From assembly GCF_028389875.1 (NCBI RefSeq), contig NC_084671.1:3369501-3433500 (forward strand): DNA of 64,000 nt. The letters are read 5' to 3'. This document shows, piece after piece, positions 13,976 to 26,000 of the stretch (positions are counted from its first letter, which is position 1; the number at the start of each line of letters is the position of its first letter). The notes below the pieces were generated by a model. The model ran no database searches, was not told where the DNA came from, and was given only the letters and a program-made list of their open reading frames with translations. Source of the stretch: Rhea pennata. Taxonomy: Eukaryota > Chordata > Aves > Rheiformes > Rheidae. The translations under genes were made by a program, and so were the position numbers.

Positions 13976-14009
13976 GTATATATATGTGCGTATATATATA
14001 TATATATAA
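13976..14009. repeat. (TA)n microsatellite
   Basis: A TA-rich tract containing (TA)9 at 13991-14008, preceded by an interrupted 'gtatatatatgtgcg'. It accounts for the Tyr/Ile-rich tail of a minus-strand open frame here, which I do not call. Confidence 0.85.
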
Positions 14010-15266
14010 AGACCACTGTACATAGGTGTAGGTGCATCTATATGTATGTATTTCTGTGCTAACAGAAATCCATGCATAGAGATCTTTATAATTGGTCCAA
14101 GAGACCAAGAGTGGTAAACCTTAATCGTATCACACCTAAATTGTACTCTGTTAGCACAGGCTGGGCTGATTTCACTGCCCTTCTCGTTGCTGAAGCTTGC
14201 ACGTTCCTGCAGATGGACTGCGGTGCTCCGAGCGGGAAGCACTTCTGCCTCCTGGGCTTCAGCAAGTCCCATTGCCAGCAGCAGCCCGAAGCAGCTGTAC
14301 TCGCAGTATTTCACTCTTTAATATTGATGGTTTTTTTGTTAGTATTAGGAGGTTTTTTTCAATGGTATTAACAGAGATTTGGTATAAACAGTTTTGATGT
14401 GGTCCCATGTGGTCATCTTTTCCTTTAATCCAAAACAGCCCATATCTTGGATTTCAATTCCTTCCTCCTGAAATATCTGCATACAAAATGTCGTGTATAT
14501 ATGTGAGAAATTATAAATAGGGAATACTGTTGGTCACACTGCTGCTGATAAACAAGTAAACCAAACCGTAACTAAGATGAGACCACTTCAGAATTCCCAT
14601 AGAGGACATGAAGGAAAGTTCAATGTCTGTGAAGGTAAGAAAGTAAATACTATTCTGCAACTTCTAAGAGAGTGTAATGAATTCTACAAGAACATTAATT
14701 ACAAGGAAAAAAAATGTAGCCGCTAAAAATGGACTTGACAGAATCCCTTTAAACTAATAGAATGTTAGAGTCTACACATGGCTTCTGGCTCCAGTAAATT
14801 TCCACAATTTACTTCTTATTTAAGGCTTAAGCTCTCCAAATTAAATGCAATTGGAAAATCAGTTTCTTGTTTTACTTTGTACTCTTGCTACCTCAGCAGC
14901 GTTATATGATCTTGTTTCAGTTTCAGAGTTTTTCCTCTTTGTCATTGATCCAAAGTTTTATTAGAGCAAAACTGAAAAAAAATCTCTTTATTAAAGTGAT
15001 TTTTAATTTCACTTTTGTTCTTTTCATAGGTTCATTCTCCCCTGTGGTCCCACTGTTTATGAGCCATAACAAAATTATTTCTGAAGCAAGACTTTAGAAG
15101 GAAGCAGTGGGATGTCGCTGGGCCAGGCAGCCTGTTGCTGTTGAACAGCAATCTCTCCTGCCTGCAGTGCTGAAACCTGGCTTTGAGGTTCATGTCTTGA
15201 ACTGCCTTTTCTCTCTTGGAGTTGAACAAAAGTCAGCTGAATTTAGCCAATGCTGGACATGGCTGA
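14010..15266. other. Non-coding, nothing convincing
   Basis: A donor-like 'gtaagaaag' follows 14634, with a preceding 43-nt segment open in more than one frame, but its acceptor ('gagaccacttcag') lacks a pyrimidine tract. Overlapping open frames on both strands near 14070-14370 have no recognisable motif. Confidence 0.5.
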
Positions 15267-15296
15267 AGGACACCCGGGCTTAGGACACCCAGGTTT
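15267..15296. repeat. 15-bp tandem duplication
   Basis: 'aggacacccgggctt' (15267-15281) is followed directly by 'aggacacccaggttt' (15282-15296), with two mismatches. A two-copy minisatellite-like slippage product. Confidence 0.7.
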
Positions 15297-15884
15297 GGTC
15301 AAGAATCATGAGACTACTGAAAGTCAGGCGGGAAATCCTGCTCGATTCTTCAGAAATTCTAAACGCAAATCTTTGATTAAAGCAGGAATGTCAGAAGAAA
15401 GGCACCCTGTTAATCTGTCACTGTCACTACCTCCACTTCTTTTAGGCCTTTGACTGTGGTTTTCTTGCTGACAAAACAAAAGATTCCCAGTAAGGCTGTG
15501 AAGTAAAGTAACAATAACGTTTCTGTTCTGCCTGAATCTGCAGGGAGCCAGTTAAAACAGGGCTGAATGTCCTTGCATCAGCAGCTGAGCTTTGAAATCA
15601 AGCTAGTCTGCCATGGTAACTTACCCAGGGAACCGTGTTGGGGGAATGATGAAAGAATTCTTGAGTCCAGCGATTTTCTCCCATTCAGTTCCCATTATGT
15701 GTCAGTAATAAATACCTCAGGAAAGAGGTATTCTGGTGTTGCACACTGTCGTTCGCCTTGTGCTGTCCTTACCGCGTACGCTCACAGCACTGGCGAGTGC
15801 TCAGATGAGTTGAATCTGATGTATAAACACACAGGCAACAACAAATAGTTTGCTTCTATGTAAAGCTCCAAAAAATGAAATATC

Positions 15885-15906
15885 AAAAAAAAAAAAAAAA
15901 AAAAAA
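15885..15906. repeat. A homopolymer (22), purine-rich tail
   Basis: 22 consecutive A, followed by about 35 bp of A/G-rich sequence. I see no gene copy or obvious target-site duplication upstream that would make it a retrocopy tail. Confidence 0.85.
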
Positions 15907-18900
15907 GAAAAGGAGAAAATGAGAAAGAGAAGCTAATGATATTCTGCATTGCTCATGGTCCTTTTGAGATGGATGGTTGCTGAAGAATCAAGATCTCTCT
16001 GTTCTTAGTCCAAGAGATTTTATGCTACTCTAAGAAAAAGGCGTCTGAAGGAGGAAGCCTATGCGTCGAGCCCCAGTCGAGGTCGTGTGCCTTCGCCTCT
16101 GCACTGGTCAGAGCCCAGTCACTCCAGCCCACCGGCTGCTGCCCAGGGCAGTGGGGAAGGGGAGTCGCACCCTTTTGTAGCTTCTTGCTGTGTGCTAGCT
16201 GAGTATTTGTTTAATTTATACAATTTGTTTTGACACTGCGACTGGGGTCCCTTTGGGGATCCTGTTAGGGATAGGGACTAGGGGTAAAACCAGTTTCTGC
16301 TGACGCCCAGCTCAGACTGAGGCAGTGTTTCGTGTCTTGTGTGTCTGCGTAGTCCTTCGTCTCATATGCTCTCCATCCTTTCCTTTTGGGATATATATAT
16401 ATTAATTATATATATGTAGTTACTAGTACTTTGTAAGTAAAGGAGTTACTTATTCCCTTATTTATTCCTTAAGGAAGTATCTCAATATGAGGATTGCTAT
16501 TCTGGCCCTCATTTAATCCTGAGTTAGCCCAGGATGATGGCACTTTCAACTACCAGAGCTGTTTTTATATTTCAACTGGAGTCGCAGAGTTTGGAATCCA
16601 GATCATTATATGCTTTGAGAATGCTACTGATCCACTTAGATAGGTATGGGTGGAAAAATCTGTTTATTTGTGGTACCAAATGTAATCAATATGTACAGTA
16701 AAAGTGTAAGACCATTTGGATACTCTAAAATGGAATTCCGGATGCAAATATTAGTCTGAAACCTGCAAGAGATTCCAGACCCTCTCGTAGTGTTTGCTCA
16801 GCAAGTGTCAAAGTTTGCAGTTGCAAATTTTTGCACTGGTTCTACAGTCTGTGAATAAGCAGTTTTGATCAGCTCCAGTAAGAGTCCTTTGCTTATAAAG
16901 GTTATGTTCAAACAGATCCAAAAGAAAAGCCGCGTTTAATTGGGATTCTTCTCTGGGAATTCTCCTTCAGCACTGGAGGGGAAATCTCTCGGCCTTCACA
17001 CTTTAATATTTGCTCCACAATCAGCTAATACATACTGCATTGAGTCATGCGGGGGGACTCGCTGCTGCTGACATCAAAGCAGCAGGCAGAGCTGAGCTGC
17101 TCCCATGTTGGAGACTTCAGAGGGGGCTTCCTGGGACAGCCCTGGCTGGAGGACATGGCTAACAGTAGTGGGAAAGGAAAAGAGATGTGCTCAGGATAAT
17201 TAAGGCAGTTTCCTACTTTCAGCTGCTAGGAGAAGATACAACATTCAGATAACTGATGCAATAAAAAGCAGACCTGCCTCGGTGGCAATTTTCTTAGTTT
17301 AGTCTTTGCTTTACCAGTGATTTTGCTGATCCTTTGTGGATTTTTTGTTTATTTGTTTTGGGGGTTGTTAATTGATAATTAAAAGCTCTGCAGCTCACCC
17401 CAATAGACTGAAGTTTTTATTTCCTACTTTTTAGTTTTTATTTCTCTTTCTTGCTTTGTTTCTAAGTGTTTGCCAAATGGAGAGCTCTGTGTGCCACTCA
17501 TGAAGCACTTTTCTAATTGATACAGTTCCACATCATCTTTTTGCATTAGTTTGGCTAACGAGAGAGCCTATTAAAGAGCTGCTGACTGAGTCTGCAACCA
17601 GCTCTTGCACTATGTGGACATGCTAAGAGAAAGTTAACGTGCTATTTTCCTTGTGGACAGTATATTCTGCAAAGTGAATCTAATGGACTAAGCGGCAGCT
17701 GTAATTAAATGAGGTGCTGTTGGTCTTGAGGCTAACGTGGTTCAAGAAGAGTTATAGTTCTTCCCAACAAGGAAAAAGTAATTTTTTAGACCTGAACTTC
17801 ACAATAATGAGATGTGAAACTTTGTGTGAATATTACTTCTGTAGCTAAGGGCTATCTGCTTCTGATGGATCAAAATGTCCTCAGTCTCCCAAAAATTTCA
17901 CAGAAAGGCCAAGAACAGTTTTGTAGTTTTACAGTCTGAAACAGCTCTGAGTTATTCATATTTAGTTGCAATACGCTAAGCCATAGCTCCCAAGTTTTTC
18001 AGGAAAAGGCAGGAAGAATCTAACATAGAAAGTAGAATAGTAGAAACAAAAAAATCAGAGAGTTAAGGTAAATTCCATCTTTAACAACCTCAAAAAAAGT
18101 CCCTGTAAAAAAACTCAGGAAGCATCATTTGTATAGCTAGCATAAAAAAAGAATAGTTTTGCATTGTATTTTGTGCAAAGCATGGGTAAAATAAGAGTAT
18201 AATTGCTTCCAAATACTCTTTTTACATTGATGTTACAGACTTAACAGTATTTAAGTATATTTTTGGTATGTTCATTCTAATATGGCTGTTCAGAAGGATG
18301 TAGAAGAATAAATGGAGATAAGCCACTTTTCATTTAACTCCTACCTGCTGCTACTCACTGGTGGCATAAATTATTAGCAGATAATTTTATCCTTGTATTA
18401 CTTGAGAACCTTTGGACATCATTTACTTGACCTAAGTTCTTAATGGTATCATGAAGGCCTAGTTAAATATAAAAATAACGATTTTAAAGCACAGTTCTTT
18501 AATAAGTTCCTTGGGTTGTATTTTTCTTATACTCAGCTCAGCCTGTGAACGTTTTTGTCCTTTTGCTTTAGCTACAGAAACTTGCTTTCTAAACCTTAAC
18601 GTGGACTGAGTGACATAACCCATTAGTAGCTACGTTGGAGAACAGGATGAAATGCAAAAAAGAAGGCCTAGATCTGTTCAGAGGAAATTATGGCTGAGTT
18701 TTTGACAAAAAATAACGTTTTTGTAGATCTGTGGCTGAATGCAGTCCAGTTCTTAGCTTCTACTGCATCATTTTTTGAGATGGTAACGATCCTGAAATGC
18801 CTGATGTACAGTGCTCCTGTAAAGGAAGTGGATAGCATTGTCTGTTGGAAATCATTATGATTTTTTACTCGAACTGTGGCATATTCCAAGCATTATAAAT

Positions 18901-19017
18901 GAATACAGAAAGAGGTTTCTACTCTTAAACATTAACAGGTCTTCTTTACTTTGTATTGTCCTGTCAAGAAACAGAAAATGACCTTCAGTAGGTAAACTTT
19001 AATTAGCAGGCTTGCGT
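15907..19017. other. Non-coding, nothing identified
   Basis: A modestly GC-richer patch lies at about 16040-16330, and a TA-rich tract at 16391-16415. The rest is AT-leaning with no gene, RNA or repeat family recognised. Confidence 0.5.
16391..16415. repeat. TA-rich tract
   Basis: Two (AT)n runs are separated by 'taatta', making a nearly self-complementary AT tract. Simple-sequence origin is likely. Confidence 0.7.
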
Positions 19018-19059
19018 ACTTTAAAGTGTAAAGTGTGCGCTAAAGTACACTTTAAAGTG
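19018..19059. repeat. Perfect 12-bp inverted repeat, 17-bp spacer
   Basis: 'actttaaagtgt' at 19018-19029 is the exact reverse complement of 'acactttaaagt' at 19047-19058. The right arm lies within a 12-bp perfect palindrome, 'cactttaaagtg' (19048-19059). The spacer contains 'taaagtac', which can also pair with 'gtacttta' at 19017-19024. The locus can therefore form alternative hairpins, and the ACTTTAAAGT core is also a direct repeat. It could be a binding-site pair or a mutational product; the sequence alone does not decide. Confidence 0.75.
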
Positions 19060-19207
19060 GTTCTTTTTATACTAGGAGTATAGCTTATACCTTATCCCTA
19101 CTGAAAGGGAGGAAAAAAAAGTACATCTTCTAATACATAGAAAAGCTCTACTAAAAATGAGAATCAGAAATTCCTCTATGTGAAGATTAATATATTTTCT
19201 CTTCTAG

Positions 19208-19272
19208 GTACTGGCATACATGGATACTTAGCGCTACTAGCACTGGATGTTTTGTCAGCTTCTCCTCCATAT
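19208..19272 (+). other. Candidate internal exon, unverified
   Basis: A 65-nt segment after the acceptor 'aatatattttctcttctag' and before the donor 'gtatgtat'. The frame entered with two bases reads TGIHGYLALLALDVLSASPP then Y, ends in phase 0, and has a hydrophobic centre. Joined to the 13813-13847 candidate, the split codon is G+GT (Gly). A second frame is also open; the third has a stop. It is the last of three phase-consistent candidates; nothing downstream continues them convincingly. Confidence 0.2.
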
Positions 19273-21729
19273 GTATGTATTGACTATTTAACACTCTTCC
19301 TCTGAGCTTGAGCCAAATCCTACTGTCATGTGTCTACCTCTGCATTTACATTTTTGCCAGAAGAGCTCTTTCGCAGCAGACCTCGTGGCCATGACCAGCA
19401 TCTGCCCTGGCTAATGTTGCACCTTGCTGTGGGCATTGGACTCTAACCCTGAGCTAGAGCCTGTCAGAAGCAAGCTCCTGCCCCTAAAATGTGCAGCATG
19501 GACATCCACATTTTGTGCCTATGCAGAAAATGGTACATCTGATAAGTTCTCTGGAAAGTCCGTTTTATCTTTTCACGTGTTGGACAGCATTTACTTTAGT
19601 ATGAGATGTACTTTTGTTAAGTCGTTACAGTATAGTATCGCTTTTACATGATACCACTATCAAAGAACTAATCAAAAGCCTACTGCTTTACTTTAGTAAT
19701 CATTTTATTTTGCTAAATGTTCAAACACAGGGAACGCCCTCCAGTATTATGAGGGTGATTTTAAAAAGCATGAAAATTTGTTTTCAATGTTAAGTATTGT
19801 AGTAAATTCAAGTTTTTAGCCTGCAGGATTTGTGTTTGCAGTCTATTTCTCCTCGCGCTGTGGGTTAGAGCTGTCTCTGTTTAAATATGAACTGAGACTC
19901 TTGCATGATTGCACAACCCCTCAGGAGATGCTTGAGCAAAGCACCATATTGCAGGAGGCTAGCAGTAACACCATTAGGACGGGCGGTATTGTTTATTACA
20001 GGAGTGAAGGAGAGCCGGCATACTCCATTGGATCTGAAGGGGTGCTGCCAACGGCCCTTGGGATCTGGGAATAGCTGTGGACCTGTTAGTGATTGCAGGG
20101 ATCAGCCTGATAACAGTACGCCTAAGTATTTGCAGATTGACTTGGAAGGTACTTCAGAGAAAACAAAGTTTTCTGAAAACAAAACCCAGCTCTTCCTCCG
20201 CTTTTTAGATGATGGTCAGAAATAAGTCCTGAAAAAGCAAATGTGTTCCTTTCTTCACAATCGAAATAGTGCATCACTAGGGAGCAACTTGATGGAAGTG
20301 GTGGCATCCAGGAGCAGGTGGGCTGTAGCTCAAGCACATCAGCGAATGTTTCCACAGGGTAACAGATCAGAATTTGTCCAACTGTGTCTGAATATCATGT
20401 CCTTCTGAGCCATATGGAAATGCCCAAGGGGAAAAATATTATCTCGTCGTTGTCATGAATGTTGCTAAACCTTCTTCCCAACTGTTACTTGATATTGATT
20501 GTCTCAGTGAAAAGGAAATATAGTATGGAAATATGAAGTGCTGTCTGAAGGAAGAAAAATCTAGAAATAGATTTTCAGAGGTTGATATCTTTGATCTAAA
20601 GTTTTAAACTTTAATTTATTATTAAAAGGAGCTTATTAGTCTGTACAATTTCATTAAAAAAAGGACCTTCCCTGATTTATAGAAGTAAAAAAAAAAATAC
20701 TTGGAAGTTAGTAAAGTTCTTTAGCTTAAAACTCCTACAAAATTCTTTAATATTTCTTTAGAAATGCTTTCAAGTTGAGAATTTGTTATATGGTTCAACT
20801 GGAGAAAAATTTTATGGCTGAGTTATAAACCCCTTCTCCCTAAAAATAGGAAGACTATAAAAGATGGAATTGCAATAGGCAAGGAGGGAAATGATTGCAA
20901 GGCACAGATAAGAATTTGTCAAAGCCAGGGTCAAGGGAAGGAAGAACTTTGGAAATATTCTGGAAATGATGATAAACCCAGTTATGAAAGAATCATTATC
21001 TAAAGGGCTGATACCAGGTACTGATACAAGTTTCCATCTGCATTTTCATTTGCTCCCCATATGCATTTGCATTTCGGATTGAGATCCAAGTCCGTGGAAT
21101 GTGATAGTTGGACTTTCAAATTAAAATGTCCAATTTTTAAATGATAAACACTGGATGATCCTTTGCAAATTTTGAATTCAGATTCATTTTAGATAGTAGT
21201 AAGCACCTGAAAGTTTTGTTGCTTAATCAAATCTCTTAAGACTATGAATTCAGTTGGCAACCTTAAGATAACTAATGCTCTCACAAAAACATGACAGCAC
21301 TTCTGGTTTCAGTCTGTGGTAATAGCCTTTGTCACAATATTTTAACTCATCCTCTTTTGACCTTAGTCAGAGCCAGAAAGTGCAAAGATGAATGAAAAAG
21401 AAAAATAACTGCTTCATCAGATATTTTTGAACCTTGAAAAAAAGGGTTGGTTCAAGCTAGGTTTGGGGAATGAGCAGTAGCATTTACAGATTCTTATTTT
21501 TCCATGCAAGTTGTCTCATCCAAATTTTATGATGGTGAAAGTTGTCCGATTAAATTGCCTGTTTTTCTGTTTACACTTTGATAAATCACTTTTATGCAGA
21601 TAGTAAAGAACACAGAGAACTGGGCAGATTCCTAACTGGTCTGTTATTCATATACTTTTTCTCCCTGTAGGGTGCTGAACACAGGCTTAAACACTTGATT
21701 TGTTCCATTTTTATTTTTTTTTTTTGCAG
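19273..21729. other. Non-coding, nothing identified
   Basis: Short overlapping open frames only. No CR1, RNA gene or splice-flanked open segment that I trust. Confidence 0.5.
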
Positions 21730-21877
21730 GGGGATGAATAGTGGCCTGAAGAGCATGTAGGTGATTAAGGACTGGACTGGCTTGGAGCAGAGGGCCTGCC
21801 AGGGTTGTGTCTTAGGGAGCACATTCCAAAAGATGTACAGACTTGCATTCCCAAGCTTAAAGAGAAAGGATTATCAA
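21730..21877 (+). other. Splice-flanked non-coding segment
   Basis: A 148-nt segment behind a very strong acceptor (a T-rich tract running into 'tttttttttttgcag') and ahead of the donor 'gtaagtgat'. All three forward frames hit stops within the first 31 bases, so it cannot be an internal coding exon as bounded. It could be an exon of a long non-coding RNA, a 5' UTR exon, or a pseudo-exon. It shows that good splice signals alone do not mark coding exons in this window. Confidence 0.15.
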
Positions 21878-21962
21878 GTAAGTGATCTCAGAGCAGGAGA
21901 AAATGAAAATGATGTAGAGTTGGCCCAAACATTTCAGGTTGTACCTCTTCTGCTTTCTAAAG

Positions 21963-22004
21963 TTTTTTTTTTTTGATTGTTTTTTTTTTTTTTTTTTTTT
22001 TTTT
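21963..22004. repeat. Interrupted T homopolymer (12 + 25)
   Basis: Twelve T (21963-21974), then 'gattg', then 25 T (21980-22004). Simple sequence, possibly expanded by slippage. No adjacent retrocopy was recognised. Confidence 0.85.
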
Positions 22005-22953
22005 AATAAGTTTTGCTGTGTAAGTTAAAATAGGCCTCAGGCAATTTGAACTTGCATGACCAGCATTCACTGACCTTGGCAGAAGTACAAGGGTCACATT
22101 TAACTTTTCATACACGTGAACTGTTGAACAATGTCTGCTATGTATTAGGAATATTAAGGATTTTCTTTGGCCTCTGTTGTGCAGGTTTCATCTTTTCATC
22201 CATTCTCTCCTTCAGAGAATACACTGATTTCCCGTGAAACAAATTCCCTTCACAAGACTCTGAATATAGCATCTGAATCCTGTCCACTCTTAATGTTTCG
22301 ATGGGAAGAGCAGCTGGTAGTTAAGAGCTTAAATGTGGATGTTTTGCTCAAAAAAGAAAAAAAAAAGAGAGAAATTATCTTGTTTGACGTTTTGATATCA
22401 AAGAATAGTGCTTCTTGCATTGTTCCTGAGTTTCAACAATACATTGGGGTTTACCTTCATTAGGATGTTAATTCATGTGAAAATCTAGCCTTAATTAACA
22501 GAATGAACAAATATAACACTAAGGTTGGCTGTTCAGGTAAGCTAGGAAAGGATTTTCTTGTTTAATGTGTCAACATTTTGTACGAACCTGACTGGGACTG
22601 GCAGTTGGCCTGGTGAAATGACGCTCAGCAGGATTTGTCCCTTCCCACCAGATCCAGAGCTGGTCAAGGGTATGCTTTGGCACAGTCTAGTTTTCTGACC
22701 TTTCTGGCAGGTGGGATTTAGATGGTGCAGGAACCCATCACTGGGGAGGTAGCTAAGGTGCCTGACCTTGTGAAGGCTGTTTGCTTCAGTCGTCGGTTTT
22801 GTACATGCTTTTAGATGCCTTTGTTTAGGAAAGGAGGGTTTGCAGAAGAGGTAGCGACTGGTTAACGAGTACTGAAAAAACCCAGATGATCTTAGAGCCT
22901 TATCAGATCATTTCGTTAGAGGATGCAACCAAAAATCTCATCTGTTTTTCCAG
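22005..22953. other. Non-coding, minor splice-like signals
   Basis: A donor 'gtaagc' follows 'ggctgttcag' near 22535, but the acceptor before its 35-nt segment is weak. Another short acceptor-donor pair lies near 22653-22670. Nothing supports a gene. Confidence 0.5.
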
Positions 22954-23023
22954 CTGTATTAGCCAACTAATAGCAGTATCATCTCTCTTTTACGATACCA
23001 TTGTGGCTACAACAGCACTGCTG
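22954..23023 (+). other. Candidate internal exon, unverified
   Basis: A 70-nt segment between the acceptor 'tctcatctgtttttccag' and the donor 'gtaagtatt'. The frame entered with one base reads CISQLIAVSSLFYDTIVATT then ALL and ends in phase 0; the other frames stop early. Its hydrophobic character is also what random AT-rich translation gives. It is phase-compatible with several upstream candidates (5883-5976, 12406-12448) but not with the trio ending at 19272. Confidence 0.15.
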
Positions 23024-26000
23024 GTAAGTATTGAAATATGCTGGTCTCTGAGGCCTGACAGAGCCAGTCTTTATGGGAAAAGTTTACTGCAGTTGTCGCT
23101 TTCCTCTCCGCAGTTAATAGTCCTTCCCAAATTTGGATGTTACATGCTGTGAACAAAACCCGGATGAGAACTATATGATTTTACAAATGCTAGGAGAAGA
23201 ATAGCTAGATGAAAGGGAAACAACCTGCCATGTAAATGGAAAAGTTTTGAGAGCAAAAAAGGAGAAATCTTAATTTCTTCCAAGAAACTGATACAGTTGG
23301 CATGTACTGACAAAGAGCAGGGACTAGGCGGTGGATGTAAGTATATTATGGCATACAAATGAAACAATCTGCTTCATTGTAAACAAAATGGGTGCTGCTC
23401 TTGTGATTTTGGCACTTTGCTGGCATGTCTCCTAGGAAAGGTGGAGAAGTGGCCATTCTGACGTATTTTACGAAGAATAACTGATATGGCTCTTAGGCTG
23501 GTGCAGATCCTGTGGTTGCCTCTTGTGCTATTATGCCTTAGCTTCTCCTCTGTCATGCATGGCTGATCTCCAGATGAGGTGCGCGTATCACCATGGGGCG
23601 TTTTTGCCTTTTGGGGTGTTCTTGCAGGTTATAGTAAATGGATGGAGGCAAGGGCATGAAGAACCAGATTATCTCATTCCTTATCCCCAGGGAATATTAT
23701 GGCTATGCAGGAACAGTTGTAATTCAGTTTTCTGTTATTTTCAAGTAGATATATAATGTTGTTTGCTGCTTTTTCTTGTATTTACAATGAAAACCATATG
23801 GTTATGGAACGGAGTTTATAAGTAAATATCAGTAAGCTGCTTGAAGGATGGAAGTAGGAATTATATTACCTTTCTAATTAGCATTTGCTTTTTGCAAAAT
23901 GAACACTTCAGTGCACCTGTAGGCTAGATGCTGAGCCACAGCTCAGTGCAACTCCACCCAGCCTCACCCAATGTGCTAAGTGCACCACAGCTAAAGAATG
24001 GATATGGCCCAAGAGCTCTCTGCAAGGGGATGTAGGTGGGAGTTGGAGTTAACCTCCTAGCTCCTCGGTGTCCTCACTGGCCCTGGCCAAGCGTGGGCGC
24101 ATTGCCCAGGGGACTGACTGCGGGACGGGCTAGAGTTTCCTTAGAGGAGTGCGACTGAGGTGGGAGGGAGGCAAAGGACATCTTGCTGCTGATACAAAGA
24201 CTCTCAGCAGGCCTGAAACAAGTACTGCTGTGCAGAGCCTTGCAGCAGCGTTTCTAAGTAGCAGGGGGAAATCAGAGTTGCCAGACCTCTTTAAAGTGGC
24301 TTTTTAAGTCTTTAAAAATTAAAAACAAAAAATTTTTTTTCTTACCTTACTTTAACCTCAGTGAGGCTTTCTGCTTAAGAACCCTCCACATAAACTACAG
24401 GAGTTGCATTTGTTAGCGCCCGTTTTCTGAGCAGTAATAAGTAATCGGGTCTGTGACAGAATATTAAAAAGAAACTGTATATACAGTGCTTTTTATTGCC
24501 TAATCAAAATATTCAGGGGTTTTACATTTTGCAAGGATGACTTGCCAAAGGCTTCCTTGAGTTGCACATGCTGCTGCTTTGTCTTTCTTTTATGCCTTAT
24601 TGAATTCCATTAAAAGACAAACAAATCTCACAGTCGTTAGGCACCTTGCTGGCAACACCTGTCAGTCTGTCACTCCTAGTCACAGACAGAGACCGTAGAG
24701 CTTCACTGGGCAGAATTAGGAAGAAAATAGAAAGAAACATATCTGGGGCACCTGTTCTCAGCAAAGGAGTGATGGGATTATTATAACCAAAAATGAACTC
24801 AATCTGCTACTAAAAAAAGGTGGATAAAAAGTAGTGTTGCAGGCTGATTACACTAATCGATGGAGTTCAATGTTTTTATGCATTTTAAAATATTTTCCTA
24901 ATTCTTAATTGAGAGCTTAATTGAGCACCTTACAAGTGCTCAGTTATGCAGCTGCTAGAAGCGCGCACACAAACAGATACACAAATGCGCTGGAAACGCA
25001 CGGGCTCTCAGTGATTGATTACCATTAGCCTGGTTCTTATTTGTGATGTTGTAGTGAGAGTAACAAGTACTACTTTAATCCTGAGAGATTTCATTTACTT
25101 TAGAAGGACTACTGAAAGGATGAAGAGTATTTTCGTTACGCATTTTCTTTTCCAAGATGGAAGAGTTTATTATTATACTATGTAGATTCACATATAGAAA
25201 GCATCTTTCCTAGAGAGGTAAAAGACCACAGGTTCTAAAAGCAAACACTACAAATACTATTTCTTGAAAAATATGTATGATCTGTAAGTCTTTGGTTTTG
25301 TTCAGTCTTTCAACTGACATTGTTTCGACAATTATATAGTGATTTGTACATTCAATGAAACCTATGCTAAAACAATTTCCAGTTTTGTCTTTCACTTCTA
25401 TTTTAAATCATTTTGCGGTTTCACTCTAATTTTATTCAGATTGTATGTAAAGAGAGTGGAACAGATGTCCAGTAAGTCTGCATTATGTTAGCTCTACTGA
25501 ATGAAAAGTTCCTGGCCAAGTCTGCAGTTCTTACTTGGGGGAAGCTATCACTGGGAGGGCAGACAGGAGACCCTGTCTGGGTAAGGATATGCCAATGGGG
25601 ATTTTTCTGAAAATCAGGGCATTCCAGAGCATTCTGATTTTACTGACAGGAAAACGGGAAAATATAATTTATAAAGCTTATCAGTTATAGATATGTAAAA
25701 TTAGGGAATGTGTTCTATTACATGTGTACAAAATGAGAGGAGATAGTGTCTACACTAGGGAGAAACAGCAATGAACTTGTATCTGAGTAGAGCACATACT
25801 ATTTGACATATATTTTCATATACCTGGAGCTAAAATTTGACTTACTTTCATTTATTTCTCCTAATTAAATGTTTTAGATCTATCACAACTAGTCCTAACA
25901 TGTAATTTTTCAGGACCATAGCATTCCTGTTATGAGTTATGTTTTCAGTTTTGAGCAAAGAAACTCAGTAAAGTATATAGCTGGATGTTATTTTATAGTC

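Noticed and set aside
14592..14634. 43-nt segment before a GTAAGA donor, open in more than one frame
   Set aside because: The preceding acceptor lacks a pyrimidine tract.
15621..15715. Minus-strand segment with good acceptor and GTAAGTT donor
   Set aside because: All three minus frames contain stops; probably a pseudo-exon.
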